From: a virus
Virus record (IMG/VR): IMGVR_UViG_3300031918_000008
Location: 39,519-103,518 of that record
Direction: 5' to 3' (one strand)
DNA length: 64,000 nt
The position numbers and the translations under genes are program-made. The notes beneath the pieces were generated by a model, which saw only the letters and a list, made by a program, of their open reading frames with translations, had not been told where the DNA came from and ran no database searches. Shown here piece by piece: positions 16,983 to 25,053 of this stretch; the first letter of the stretch is position 1; each line of letters opens with the position of its first letter.

Positions 16983-17681
16983 ATGTGTTATATGGGTGGA
17001 AAAAATAGAATTAGAAAACAAATATCAGTGTTTCTTGAAAGCGTAAGAAAACCAGAACAAACATATTTTGAGCCGTTTGTTGGCGGTGCGTGGGTTTTGC
17101 AGGAAATGAGTGGGAAGCGTATTGCAAGTGATGGAAATAATGCGTTAATAACTATGTATAAGGCTTTACAATCAGGATGGATACCTCCTGATGAAATAAC
17201 TTTAGAACAATATAACTATTATAAAAAAATAAAAAATGAACAAGATCCTATGACTGCTTTTGTTGGTTTTGGATGTAGTCATAGTGGAAAATGGTTTAAT
17301 GGATTTGCACATAGTAATACTAGAAATTATTGTTATAATGCAAAAAATAGTTTATTGAAACAATTAGAATATATTAAAGATGTAGAGTTTATATACGGAG
17401 ATTTTAAAGATCATGAACCAAGGGACTGTTTAATTTATTGTGATCCGCCTTACAAAGATACTACAAGCTATGGTTATTTTAAATCATTTAATTATGAATT
17501 ATATTATGAGACTATTAAATTATGGAGCTATAATAATACTGTAATTGTTTCTGAATATAATATGCCAGAAGATTTTGAGTGTGTTTTAGAAATAAATACT
17601 AAAACAGACATGAGAACAAAAAACTTAGTAGAACAATCTAGAGTTGAAAAATTATTTAGATATAAAAGAGGTATTAAATGA
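16983..17681 (+). CDS. DNA adenine methyltransferase (Dam/D12 class)
   Basis: Motif X YMGGKNR (3-9), motif I FEPFVGGA (29-36) and motif IV DPPY (154-157), the alpha order of D12 enzymes. 232 aa is slightly short compared with Dam (about 260-280). ATG follows AAGGAAAAAATA. It is the second methyltransferase in a row; the two probably modify different sites. It may recognise GATC, but that needs testing. Confidence 0.9.
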   Translation: MCYMGGKNRIRKQISVFLESVRKPEQTYFEPFVGGAWVLQEMSGKRIASDGNNALITMYKALQSGWIPPDEITLEQYNYYKKIKNEQDPMTAFVGFGCSHSGKWFNGFAHSNTRNYCYNAKNSLLKQLEYIKDVEFIYGDFKDHEPRDCLIYCDPPYKDTTSYGYFKSFNYELYYETIKLWSYNNTVIVSEYNMPEDFECVLEINTKTDMRTKNLVEQSRVEKLFRYKRGIK

Positions 17682-18025
17682 GTTTTACAGTAAATGGAAT
17701 TGGTGCAATTATTATATTAGTTGCCTTAGGTATAGATATTTGCTATAATATCTATAAGTTTATTAATTGGATAATTACGCAAAGTAAGTCATTGAATGAT
17801 GATCCTTTATTTAGAGCTAATGTAGACTATGTTAATAAAATACGTGACTATATAAAGCATGAAGATGCTATCATTGATATAGTGAGTTTTACTACTCAAG
17901 CTATTCCTTTATATGAAAAAGATTATCCAGAGTTAGTACAAGATAATTTAAGAATGCAAAGAATAAAAGAAAACTTATATACACTTTCTGAAATAATAAT
18001 GAGGGATAATACTGTATGCTTATAG
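17678..18025 (+). CDS. membrane-anchored protein, 115 aa
   Basis: Overlaps the methyltransferase stop by four bases. N-terminal hydrophobic segment at about residues 6-30 (IGAIIILVALGIDICYNIY), then a charged helical domain. No family recognised. It may face the cytoplasm from the inner membrane. Confidence 0.7.
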   Translation: MSFTVNGIGAIIILVALGIDICYNIYKFINWIITQSKSLNDDPLFRANVDYVNKIRDYIKHEDAIIDIVSFTTQAIPLYEKDYPELVQDNLRMQRIKENLYTLSEIIMRDNTVCL

Positions 18026-18321
18026 AAATAAAAGACTTTTGGTATGTAGAGACTTCTACTGTAGACGGAATTCGATTAGATGTTCGTGGATGGTGGCGTA
18101 ATAAATATCCGGTAATTATTATAGAACGATTCAAAGCAAAGAATATTATTCTATCTGATTTTGATAATAGTGAAGCACTTCAAAAAGAGTTTGAGCGATT
18201 AGTAAAGCTGTTTAATGAATGGGAAGTGTTTTTAAATAAGCATCATGATATAAATAAAACAATTAGACAGGTAAATAAAGTTACTACTAAGCAAGTTAGT
18301 AATAAGGAAAGTAAAATATAA
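18016..18321 (+). CDS. hypothetical protein, 101 aa
   Basis: Overlaps the preceding gene by 10 bases. Two Trp-rich stretches (DFWYVETST and RGWWRNKYPV) and a basic C-terminus. It is the last gene of the rightward operon that starts at 11926, before a bidirectional terminator. Function unknown. Confidence 0.65.
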   Translation: MLIEIKDFWYVETSTVDGIRLDVRGWWRNKYPVIIIERFKAKNIILSDFDNSEALQKEFERLVKLFNEWEVFLNKHHDINKTIRQVNKVTTKQVSNKESKI

Positions 18322-18322
18322 A

Positions 18323-18360
18323 AGTAGCTACTGAAACATTTAAACTTTTCAGTAGCTACT
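18323..18360. terminator. bidirectional terminator between convergent genes
   Basis: Perfect 14-bp stem AGTAGCTACTGAAA / TTTCAGTAGCTACT with a 10-nt loop. It has A-rich sequence on the left and T/A-rich sequence on the right, in the 45-base gap between the convergent ends at 18321 and 18367. Confidence 0.85.
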
Positions 18361-18366
18361 AATTAA

Positions 18367-18729
18367 TTACTGAATATCTACAGTAACTTCAGCTTTCTTT
18401 TCTTCTTCACTCAGGGGTACAAACAGAGTAAGTATACCTGCATCAAGCTTAGTAGTAAGCTTTGTAATATCATACTTTTCACTGATGGAACCTTTACGAG
18501 TAACATCCTTAATTGAAACAGTAATAATATTCTTTTTATACGTTACTTTAATGTCTTCTTTCTTCTTGCGCGGAACCTCAAATTCAATAGTAAGTCCCTC
18601 AGTATCTTCCTTAATTGTCATAGGATACTTTTCTTTAGTTTCAAAATGGGTAATTTCATAATTACCAAGCGAATCAACTAAATAAGAAAAAAGGTCATCA
18701 AAATCAGAAACTCCAGTAAATCTGTTCAT
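18367..18729 (-). CDS. small heat-shock protein (Hsp20 / alpha-crystallin)
   Basis: The only convincing minus-strand gene here. The alpha-crystallin domain is clear: YPMTIKEDTEGLTIEFEVP, then KEDIKVTYKKNIITVSIK, and the end strand DAGILTLFVPL followed by EEEKK. Holdase chaperone that keeps unfolding proteins soluble. Start is ATG at 18729 behind GGAG (the frame is open to a TTG at 18741, less likely). T4-like and cyanophages also carry Hsp20. Reverse orientation and its own unit suggest separate timing. Confidence 0.88.
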   Translation of the reverse strand: MNRFTGVSDFDDLFSYLVDSLGNYEITHFETKEKYPMTIKEDTEGLTIEFEVPRKKKEDIKVTYKKNIITVSIKDVTRKGSISEKYDITKLTTKLDAGILTLFVPLSEEEKKAEVTVDIQ

Positions 18730-18850
18730 ACATAGCTCCAAAAAATATTAAATTATGTCTACATACATAGACACTAATATACAAGCAATAATCGTGCCAA
18801 CTTTACAATAGTATAATTATATTAAAATATGTATATATAATAGAAGAAAC

Positions 18851-18975
18851 TTGACAAAAAGTATAGTATTTCATGTGCTTTTTATTAGATAAAAATTTAT
18901 ATACTATATTTTGACACACTATGACTAAAAGATGCGTTATTTTGACACATCTATTTTATACTATTTATGTTGACA
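18851..18975 (+). promoter_or_regulatory. cluster of four TTGACA boxes
   Basis: TTGACA occurs at 18851, 18911, 18942 and 18970 in the gap between Hsp20 and the 19005 gene. The second and third lie in an 11-base direct repeat ATTTTGACACA (18908-18918 and 18939-18949), 31 bp apart. The -10 partners are poor (best: TAAAGT at 18993 for the last one). It may be a promoter array or activator-binding repeats. The rest of the 18730-19004 gap shows no gene. Confidence 0.5.
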
Positions 18976-19004
18976 ACAGAGTAAATCAGTGATAAAGTTT
19001 AGTA

Positions 19005-19262
19005 ATGACTATTTTAATTACTACTTTTACTATTCGGAAAAAAGTATACGAAGTATATACAGGTGACTATATCCTGTTTAATGGTGCTTGTTATCAATTC
19101 TGTACAGGCAATAAACGAGCGTTAGGTTTTGAAGGATATCATAGTTACTATTCTATACCTTTAACAGCAAAAGTATTAAAATCTATTGACTTAAACTTAT
19201 TACAGAAAGTTGAAATAGGACATAAAGAAGATAGATCATTACTTACTTATTATTATTTTTAG
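19005..19262 (+). CDS. hypothetical protein, 85 aa
   Basis: First gene right of the TTGACA cluster. Beta-rich, with many Tyr, and CYQFCTGNKRALGFEGYHSYYSIP in two parts near residues 26-50. No ribosome-binding site is obvious before the ATG. No recognisable family. Confidence 0.55.
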   Translation: MTILITTFTIRKKVYEVYTGDYILFNGACYQFCTGNKRALGFEGYHSYYSIPLTAKVLKSIDLNLLQKVEIGHKEDRSLLTYYYF

Positions 19263-19288
19263 GAAATAGCTATGAATGGAGAAATAAT

Positions 19289-20038
19289 ATGGTTATTATA
19301 ATGTATGGACTTCCTGCCAGTGGTAAAACCACTATGGCTATGAAACTATTTGAAGAGTACTTCAATGAAAATGAAAAGAAATATGGGGATGATAAACAAA
19401 AAGTTGTCTATCTAAATGTAGATAAGCAGGATAAAAAAACCATTAGTAATACAACTAATTATGGCAGAAATGCTCGTACTATAGACATACTTATTGTAGA
19501 TGGTTTTTTTAAATCAACTATTAATATAGCTGAAAAAGTATGGGATACAGGTAAGTATTTAAGTTTTGATATTAGAAATATTATCATAATTGAGTTTGAT
19601 CAGAATATACAGGCTTGCTTATCAAATGATAAAAAGCGCAATAGAGACAATAAAGCCACTAATTCAATTACTGAAGGTATTGAACCTTTTAATATGGAAA
19701 CTTTTAAAAGTACTTTCTTCAAAGATAGAATGTATTATTTGAAAGATGCACAGATCGAAGTTAAAAAACAAGAGGTAGTTAACTATGCTGATGTAGATAT
19801 CTGTACTATATATTCTGACTGGAAGTATGGAAATGCTATAACAGACGATTTTGATGAACTTGATGAATGGCTTGAGAAAAACTATCCTACTCTTACTTTT
19901 TTGCAGTACAAGAAAATTTGCAAATTAATTCATACAGAAGAAGATTTTACTTCTGATTATTATGATGAGCATGATACCCGTTCTATTCAGCGCAGTATAA
20001 AAATTTCTGATATATTGGAGATATTAAGTGGCTGTTAA
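19289..20038 (+). CDS. P-loop kinase-like protein, 249 aa
   Basis: Walker A GLPASGKT at residues 7-14 right after a hydrophobic strand (MVIIMY), as in polynucleotide kinase, zeta-toxin and nucleoside kinase P-loop proteins. ILIVDGFFKS near residue 69 looks like the Walker B region and VIIIEFDQN a later core strand. GGAG precedes the ATG. Substrate unknown; a nucleic-acid 5' kinase or nucleotide kinase are both possible. Confidence 0.7.
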   Translation: MVIIMYGLPASGKTTMAMKLFEEYFNENEKKYGDDKQKVVYLNVDKQDKKTISNTTNYGRNARTIDILIVDGFFKSTINIAEKVWDTGKYLSFDIRNIIIIEFDQNIQACLSNDKKRNRDNKATNSITEGIEPFNMETFKSTFFKDRMYYLKDAQIEVKKQEVVNYADVDICTIYSDWKYGNAITDDFDELDEWLEKNYPTLTFLQYKKICKLIHTEEDFTSDYYDEHDTRSIQRSIKISDILEILSGC

Positions 20039-20504
20039 ATCATGTTATAACTATGGCTATATTGATGAAAAAGATTGTTATCATGTTTGTGGACATACTG
20101 TTAAGGGATACATAACTTACAGTCATGATCTTTTAATAAAGTCTCGACGAGTTCGTGGTATAAAGAATTCTGAGAGCGTAAATATTTTAGATCATAAATA
20201 TATTGGTAAATCTTTTATTGATAGTGATAATAAAAAGAAAACAATAAAAGAAGTTTGGAAACACTTTGGATTTGGTGTTTACTATGTTGCTTTGTATGAA
20301 GATGAATTTAATTCACATGGAACCTTTGTATTGGAAAGTGAAGGAAATGCAATAGAAAAGTTATTTGATAATGGGCGCGGAAAGTATTATGAATTTAGAA
20401 GTAAAAGTAGTTTAAGTAACTTTGCTAATGTAGTGACAAGCTGGTATAAAGAAAACTTATATCAGCTTCCAAAAGATTTCAATGGAAAGATAAAAAGGAT
20501 ATAA
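20028..20504 (+). CDS. hypothetical protein, 158 aa
   Basis: Starts with GTG behind GGAGATATTAA and overlaps the kinase gene by 11 bases. Soluble, aromatic and basic, with no motif recognised. It has CYNYGYIDEKDCYHVCGH near the N-terminus, whose Cys/His could bind a metal. Confidence 0.65.
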   Translation: MAVKSCYNYGYIDEKDCYHVCGHTVKGYITYSHDLLIKSRRVRGIKNSESVNILDHKYIGKSFIDSDNKKKTIKEVWKHFGFGVYYVALYEDEFNSHGTFVLESEGNAIEKLFDNGRGKYYEFRSKSSLSNFANVVTSWYKENLYQLPKDFNGKIKRI

Positions 20505-20505
20505 T

Positions 20506-20751
20506 ATGTGGACAAAAGATAAGCCTATTGAATCTGGATTTTATTGGTTTTATGGTGATGTTTTTTGGGATCAATTGCCTCATGATGAAGGTAGAAATCC
20601 ATTTGAACCTAAGCTGGAATTAGTTCAGTTTAAAGTTATAAGAAATAATGATATATTATACATTTCCCACAATACTTTTTGTTATAATATGAAAGGTGTT
20701 TGGTGGGACGAAAAAATACAAGAACCAGAATTGCCAACAGGTATAATATGA
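20506..20751 (+). CDS. small Trp-rich protein, 81 aa
   Basis: Begins WTKDKPIESGFYWFYGDVFW, a layout seen in small phage and prophage proteins with a W-x(4)-P-x3-G-x-Y-W opening. Function of those proteins is unknown. It ends in an ATGA overlap with the following frameshifted gene. Confidence 0.65.
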   Translation: MWTKDKPIESGFYWFYGDVFWDQLPHDEGRNPFEPKLELVQFKVIRNNDILYISHNTFCYNMKGVWWDEKIQEPELPTGII

Positions 20752-21238
20752 GTTTACAAAACTATAGTAACTGTATTACATACTTCAAGGCTTTTTTCAA
20801 ACACTACAAGTTTGGGCTTCTGAAAATGTAGGCAGTGATATTGAAATAAATTATGAAAAGCTTTGGGATTATATTGCTTCTGAAAAAGGAATAGTTGAAA
20901 AGTTTATTAAAACAAGTAGGAGCAATGATGAGGAAGAGCTATATAAATTAGTTGAACAGGATATTATTGATGGATGTCCAGTATGGGAATTTTTGGTAAT
21001 ATCTGATTGGACTCGCCATATGTTAGAAATTGAGTTTAGTCACGCCGTAGAGCAGGCCGAAGAAGATTATAATAAATATATGTTACAATTTAAATGCACT
21101 ACTTGTGAATATTTTATAATTCAGGAAACCACTTATGGAATAATTCACAGATGTCAATATAAAATAGATAAACATATGCGAATACCAAGAGTTTTTGAGT
21201 TACAGAAAAAATGTAAATTTTATAAGAAGGTGTTATAA
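20748..21238 (+). CDS. gene in two frames joined at a -1 slippery site (frameshifted)
   Basis: ATG 20748 opens a frame that stops at 20831 (27 codons). The -1 frame is open from just upstream to the stop at 21238. Both meet at T TTT TTC (20792-20798), a standard -1 slippery heptamer in the correct phase. Slippage would give MSLQNYSNCITYFKAFF, then QTLQVWASENVGSDIE and on to about 162 aa. The C-terminal part has a Cys cluster (CTTCEYF, HRCQYK, KKCKF) suggesting a metal site. A single-base loss or gain in the T6 run is the simpler alternative. Confidence 0.65.
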
Positions 21239-21264
21239 GGAGTTTTAATTGTCCTTGTTGTGCA

Positions 21265-21498
21265 ATGCCTATGCTTCCTTGTGGAAACTTAGTAAAAGAA
21301 AGTTTATTCGGATTAAAATTAGTAGATCAGTGTATTATAAAAACTTGTAATAATTGTGGAATTACATTTACTGCAATTTTTAAAGTAAAAAAAGCAGAAA
21401 GATTTGAATATGAACCACTTGAATATGGAGAAATTTTATATAAAGATATCTGTGTTCCTGATAAAATAATTGAAAAAATAAATAAAGGATTAAAATAA
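21265..21498 (+). CDS. zinc-ribbon protein with uncertain start
   Basis: From ATG 21265 the product has a C-terminal-side CNNC pair. The frame stays open upstream to 21226 and encodes FNCPCC just before the ATG, which would supply the first half of a ribbon. A good AAGGAG lies at 21237-21242, but no ATG, GTG or TTG follows it in frame. Either an unusual start codon is used or the N-terminus was damaged. The last A of its TAA stop overlaps the next ATG by one base. Confidence 0.6.
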   Translation: MPMLPCGNLVKESLFGLKLVDQCIIKTCNNCGITFTAIFKVKKAERFEYEPLEYGEILYKDICVPDKIIEKINKGLK

Positions 21499-21839
21499 TG
21501 GAGTTTGAATCAGATAAATCTCGCTTTGAGTTTATAGTAAATTCAATGACAAATAGTTTTGGAATTCTTCATTCATTAAAGTTAGATTATAATTCTAAAC
21601 TGACTGAAGTAATAAAAAAGTTTTTACCAGATGAGCAGTACAAAGAACTACTTACTTATCTTACAGAGGATACTGTTTTTAATGTTGCAATTTCAAATGA
21701 TATTGATACTACTTTTGCTGGTAATGATATTATTTGGATAAAATACGATCCAGAACAAACATTTGGATCTATTTTAATTCCATTGCCAAACAAGGAATGT
21801 TTTGTATTTAAATATAGTTTAAATAAAAATATAGTTTAG
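21498..21839 (+). CDS. hypothetical protein, 113 aa
   Basis: The ATG shares one base with the previous stop and follows AAAGGATTAAAATA. Soluble alpha/beta sequence with no motif recognised. Last gene before a new promoter, and no terminator is visible after it. Confidence 0.65.
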   Translation: MEFESDKSRFEFIVNSMTNSFGILHSLKLDYNSKLTEVIKKFLPDEQYKELLTYLTEDTVFNVAISNDIDTTFAGNDIIWIKYDPEQTFGSILIPLPNKECFVFKYSLNKNIV

Positions 21840-21842
21840 TAA

Positions 21843-21872
21843 TTGACAAAATAACTTATCAAGGAATATAAT
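21843..21872 (+). promoter_or_regulatory. consensus sigma-70 promoter
   Basis: TTGACA at 21843-21848, 18-nt spacer, TATAAT at 21867-21872. Both boxes match the consensus fully. The transcript start would fall at about the ATG at 21879. Confidence 0.8.
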
Positions 21873-21878
21873 ACAAGT

Positions 21879-22043
21879 ATGATAAATGAAACAGCCTTAA
21901 ATATTGCTCGAAGAGTGTATTGGTTAAAGAAAGCAGAATTGGCAGGTATTAGAAATAATACTACAGTAGGTCAAGTAGCAGTTACTAATATTGGTATTAG
22001 TCTAACAAATAGTCTTGAAGAAAAAATTAAGGAGATACTATGA
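21879..22043 (+). CDS. small hypothetical protein, 54 aa
   Basis: ATG lies seven bases after the -10 box, so the mRNA would be nearly leaderless. Sequence MINETALNIARRVYWLKKAELAG then a Thr/Val/Ile-rich end. It overlaps the next gene by four bases (ATGA), which supports real translation. Function unknown. Confidence 0.55.
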   Translation: MINETALNIARRVYWLKKAELAGIRNNTTVGQVAVTNIGISLTNSLEEKIKEIL

Positions 22044-22441
22044 ATTACGATACTTTTGGAGATAGTAAAACTTATAAAACATTACCTTATATTATTGATG
22101 CTATGAACGCAATGAGTTCAAAAAAGAATAAGGATAGACTTGCCTCTTTTCTTTATAAAGTAAATGAATGTGCAAATCAGATTGAGCATGTTCGTTTTAT
22201 GGCAGAGTTTCTTAATAAGATAGATAAAACATATAAAGTAAATATGGATTATTTTTATCAGATTTCTATTGATGATTATAAAAAGAAAATTGAAAAGTTT
22301 TTTAATAGTAAAGCTTATGAAAGTGAAGACAAAGAAATTTATATAGTTCCTTCACCTTATGCTGTTAAGCTTAGAACACATATTGAAAACTATATTGTAA
22401 CTCGTTTTAAGATTGCGGTAGGACTTGGTAACAATGCATAA
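22040..22441 (+). CDS. hypothetical protein, 133 aa
   Basis: Starts in an ATGA overlap, with AAGGAG six bases upstream. Helical protein with a charged surface and no recognised motif. It belongs to the operon that leads to the DnaC-like loader gene and could be a replication accessory protein, by position only. Confidence 0.65.
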   Translation: MNYDTFGDSKTYKTLPYIIDAMNAMSSKKNKDRLASFLYKVNECANQIEHVRFMAEFLNKIDKTYKVNMDYFYQISIDDYKKKIEKFFNSKAYESEDKEIYIVPSPYAVKLRTHIENYIVTRFKIAVGLGNNA

Positions 22442-22715
22442 AAATATTCTAGTTGCAAAGCATAATCGTATTGAAATTGTTTTTATTGAAATGCAGAAGA
22501 AAGACAAGAAGCATGATAATCAGATGATTGCTGAGTATGAAGTTTATACTAATAAATGTAGTTTTGTTGGTGTAGTCTGGTATCCTGAAACAATGTTATT
22601 TAAAGATAGCTTTGATATATTGTATGAACAGCTAAATAATCATGTAAGTGATAAAATTTTTGATACTGATTTAAAATCTAAACTTGCTGTAAAGTATCAT
22701 GAGGATGTAATATGA
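22434..22715 (+). CDS. hypothetical protein, 93 aa
   Basis: ATG 22434 is preferred to a TTG at 22425. It overlaps the upstream gene by eight bases and the downstream gene by four. Mixed alpha/beta; contains FVGVVWYPETMLF and a charged C-terminus. No family recognised. Confidence 0.62.
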   Translation: MHKNILVAKHNRIEIVFIEMQKKDKKHDNQMIAEYEVYTNKCSFVGVVWYPETMLFKDSFDILYEQLNNHVSDKIFDTDLKSKLAVKYHEDVI

Positions 22716-23440
22716 ACTGTTTGTATGACAGTAAAGCAGTATGTAGATATAAGCAAGCCTGTCATAATGGATACTTAGAAAAAAGTATTGATGAGAATAT
22801 TGGATTACAGAAATGCATTATGTTTCAGGAGTATCAGAAGCAAATTGAATTAAAGTTCAATGTAGAGAAATCAGGATTACCAGTCTCTATACTTAATAAA
22901 TCTTTTTCTGATTATAAAGGAAAAGATGAAAACAAGAATATAGAGTTCTTAAAAGAATACATTAAACTATTTCCTGATTCTAAAAACTTGTTTTTCTTTG
23001 GATCAAACGGGACACAAAAAAGTACAGTAGGAAGAATTATTGGGAAAGAAATACTATCTAAGGGTTTTTCAGTAAGCTATGTATTGGCTGATACACTGGT
23101 TAAAAAGTTAGGAAAAGCAGACAGAGATACAGATATTCAGAATGAAGTAACAGATATATTAAATAAAGATTTACTTATCATAGATGAGTTTGAACGAAGC
23201 AAAATGGTTTACTTTGAAAGCGGATGGCAGTTGCGTTACATATTTCCATTCATGAAAGAGCGAATTGAAATAGTAAATAAACCAATAATTTTGATTAGTA
23301 ATAGCATGATAAAAAATATAGAAAAAGATTTTGATTATAGTTTGTTTGATCTAGTTCAGCGAGAGTTTAAAGATGTATGTATCTTTAATGATGTATATGT
23401 AAATGAAGAAACAAAATCGGATTTTAATAAACTAAGATAG
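22712..23440 (+). CDS. DnaC-like helicase loader ATPase
   Basis: 242 aa. Walker A GSNGTQKS (97-104), where the usual Gly before Lys is Gln, a variant known from phage DnaC-like proteins. Walker B LLIIDE (154-159). A sensor-like ILISNS strand lies near 195. Four Cys in the first 35 residues (C3, C11, C17, C35) may bind zinc. It probably loads the DnaB-like helicase encoded at 44662. It overlaps the preceding gene by four bases. Confidence 0.78.
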   Translation: MNCLYDSKAVCRYKQACHNGYLEKSIDENIGLQKCIMFQEYQKQIELKFNVEKSGLPVSILNKSFSDYKGKDENKNIEFLKEYIKLFPDSKNLFFFGSNGTQKSTVGRIIGKEILSKGFSVSYVLADTLVKKLGKADRDTDIQNEVTDILNKDLLIIDEFERSKMVYFESGWQLRYIFPFMKERIEIVNKPIILISNSMIKNIEKDFDYSLFDLVQREFKDVCIFNDVYVNEETKSDFNKLR

Positions 23441-23447
23441 GAATATT

Positions 23448-23792
23448 ATGAGTAATAAGTCTTGTTATGAAAAAGTTTACACTAAACAGAAACCAAAAAC
23501 TAGACAAGATTTACTTATTCATTTTAAGAAAAGACTTCTTGAACGATATGCTATAGAAATTTCAAATAGTGAAGTAAATGCATTAGTTGATTATATAGAA
23601 AATCATAATTTTATTTATTATAAGTTTATTGAAAATCAGTCAAATAATAGAGTGTTATTTGAAGTTCATGTAATATCAGAAAAATATGATGCTTGGATTC
23701 CTGTTATCTATAATAGAAAATTAAATATGCTTGTTACTGTTTTGCCTAAAGGATATAACAAAGATCCTAATCACAGATGGTTTAAGGAGTAA
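23448..23792 (+). CDS. hypothetical protein, 114 aa
   Basis: Follows the loader by eight bases with AGGAATATT before the ATG. Basic N-terminus (KPKTRQDLLIHFKKRLLERY) and a beta-rich C-terminus. Such a layout resembles small phage proteins of the YoaN/toxin-fold type, but nothing specific can be claimed. Confidence 0.65.
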   Translation: MSNKSCYEKVYTKQKPKTRQDLLIHFKKRLLERYAIEISNSEVNALVDYIENHNFIYYKFIENQSNNRVLFEVHVISEKYDAWIPVIYNRKLNMLVTVLPKGYNKDPNHRWFKE

Positions 23793-23794
23793 AT

Positions 23795-24373
23795 ATGAAA
23801 AAAGTATTTGGTGCAGGAACTTATTTTATTGGTGATATTAGCTATATTTTGTCTAGAGCTGATTATGATAAATGGATTGAATCAAATTTTGAAACAGTCT
23901 TTAGTATAAGAGGCTTTGAATTAGTAGTAGATGGCACTGCTTATGGAGATGGAAATTATAAAGCAAGTACTGATGAAAAATTTCCTGTAGATGCAGGTAT
24001 TATTGGAATAGTGCCTAAAGAACTTTGGAGTCCTGACTTTAATATAAATGATAATAGCTATGAAGATAGTGAACCTTGTGGAAAAATAATTGAAGTAATT
24101 AATGAACTTATTTTTGAATCAAATTATGAAAATATTAACGGATTCTTTAGAATAAGTTATGATACTACTTCTTTCTGTATTGACACTTCTTATGATGAAG
24201 ACGATGAAATGGATGAATTTGAAGATGAAGACGAGGAAGAAGAAATTGATGATTTTGATGAAATTATTAATGATGATGAACTAGAAGAGGATGATCTTGA
24301 GTTTGAAGATAGTGATATAAACTGCAATGGTGATTGTACAAAATGTGATAATGTAGATATTTGTAGAGAATAA
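23795..24373 (+). CDS. hypothetical protein with acidic tail, 192 aa
   Basis: The N-terminal part has AGTYFIGDISYIL (6-18) and VDGTAYGDGNYK (47-58), a pattern like a small beta-sandwich family with GD-x-x-Y-V and YGDG motifs whose function is unknown. Residues 130-175 are almost all Asp and Glu. The last 15 residues hold four Cys (CNGDCTKCDNVDIC), perhaps a metal clamp. ATG follows GGAGTAAAT. Confidence 0.65.
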   Translation: MKKVFGAGTYFIGDISYILSRADYDKWIESNFETVFSIRGFELVVDGTAYGDGNYKASTDEKFPVDAGIIGIVPKELWSPDFNINDNSYEDSEPCGKIIEVINELIFESNYENINGFFRISYDTTSFCIDTSYDEDDEMDEFEDEDEEEEIDDFDEIINDDELEEDDLEFEDSDINCNGDCTKCDNVDICRE

Positions 24374-24676
24374 ATGGTAAGATTAAAAGCTGATAATAAA
24401 GAAGAAATTGAAATAGAATTTGATCTACGTGCTTATACTGTTAAAGTAAATGATTTTATAACAGTATATAGTTGGTATAGATCTATTTATCCTTATGAAT
24501 CAAACTATGATTTCAAACCTTATGATGTACAAGATAAACTTTTGCCAGAGGAAGTTAATAGAAAAACAGTTCTTGACAATGGAACATTAATTGAATACAA
24601 TTTAGGAAGATACAAAGTTAGTAGAATAACTGGTAATAAGTTATATGCAATATTGCCTAAAGATTATATGCAGTAA
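24374..24676 (+). CDS. hypothetical protein, 100 aa
   Basis: Starts on the base after the previous stop. Beta-rich, charged at the N-terminus (KADNKEEIEIEFDLRAY), with no motif. It is probably translated by re-initiation from the upstream gene. Confidence 0.62.
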   Translation: MVRLKADNKEEIEIEFDLRAYTVKVNDFITVYSWYRSIYPYESNYDFKPYDVQDKLLPEEVNRKTVLDNGTLIEYNLGRYKVSRITGNKLYAILPKDYMQ

Positions 24677-24684
24677 AGGATTAT

Positions 24685-25053
24685 ATGAATATAGGTATTG
24701 TAGGAAGTAGAAGAATAACAGATTATTCTATTGTAGAAAACTTTATTGAAAAAACTTTATATGTTGATAGAAACGATATTATAGTAAGTGGTGGAGCAAT
24801 AGGAATAGATACTTTAGCTGAAAGGTTTGCAAAAGAAAGAACAGATACAGAACCGTTAATCTTTAAACCTGATTGGGATACTGGTGATAGTGCACCGTTT
24901 GATAGAAATAGCTTAATTGTAGAACATAGTGATATAATAATTGCTTTTGTGGATAAATACAGTAAGGGTACATGGGATACTATAGAAAAAGCACATAGAA
25001 AAAAGATAACCGTATATGTTTGTATGATAAATGAAGGAATAGCAGGAATATGA
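24685..25053 (+). CDS. SLOG-family (YspA-like) nucleotide-binding protein
   Basis: Rossmann-like fold: IGIVGSRRITDY (3-14), IVSGGAIGIDTLAERFA (33-49), FDRNSLIVEHSDIIIAF (residues 73-89) and a KGTWDTIEKA helix. These are hallmarks of the SLOG superfamily group that includes YspA/DUF2493 and DprA relatives. They are thought to bind nucleotides or nucleotide-derived ligands. In phages the role is unknown. It overlaps the next gene by four bases. Confidence 0.8.
   Translation: MNIGIVGSRRITDYSIVENFIEKTLYVDRNDIIVSGGAIGIDTLAERFAKERTDTEPLIFKPDWDTGDSAPFDRNSLIVEHSDIIIAFVDKYSKGTWDTIEKAHRKKITVYVCMINEGIAGI

Noticed and set aside
22712-23440. IstB-type transposition helper
   Set aside because: There is no IS21-type transposase nearby and the gene sits in a replication-like operon, so a DnaC-like helicase loader is more likely.
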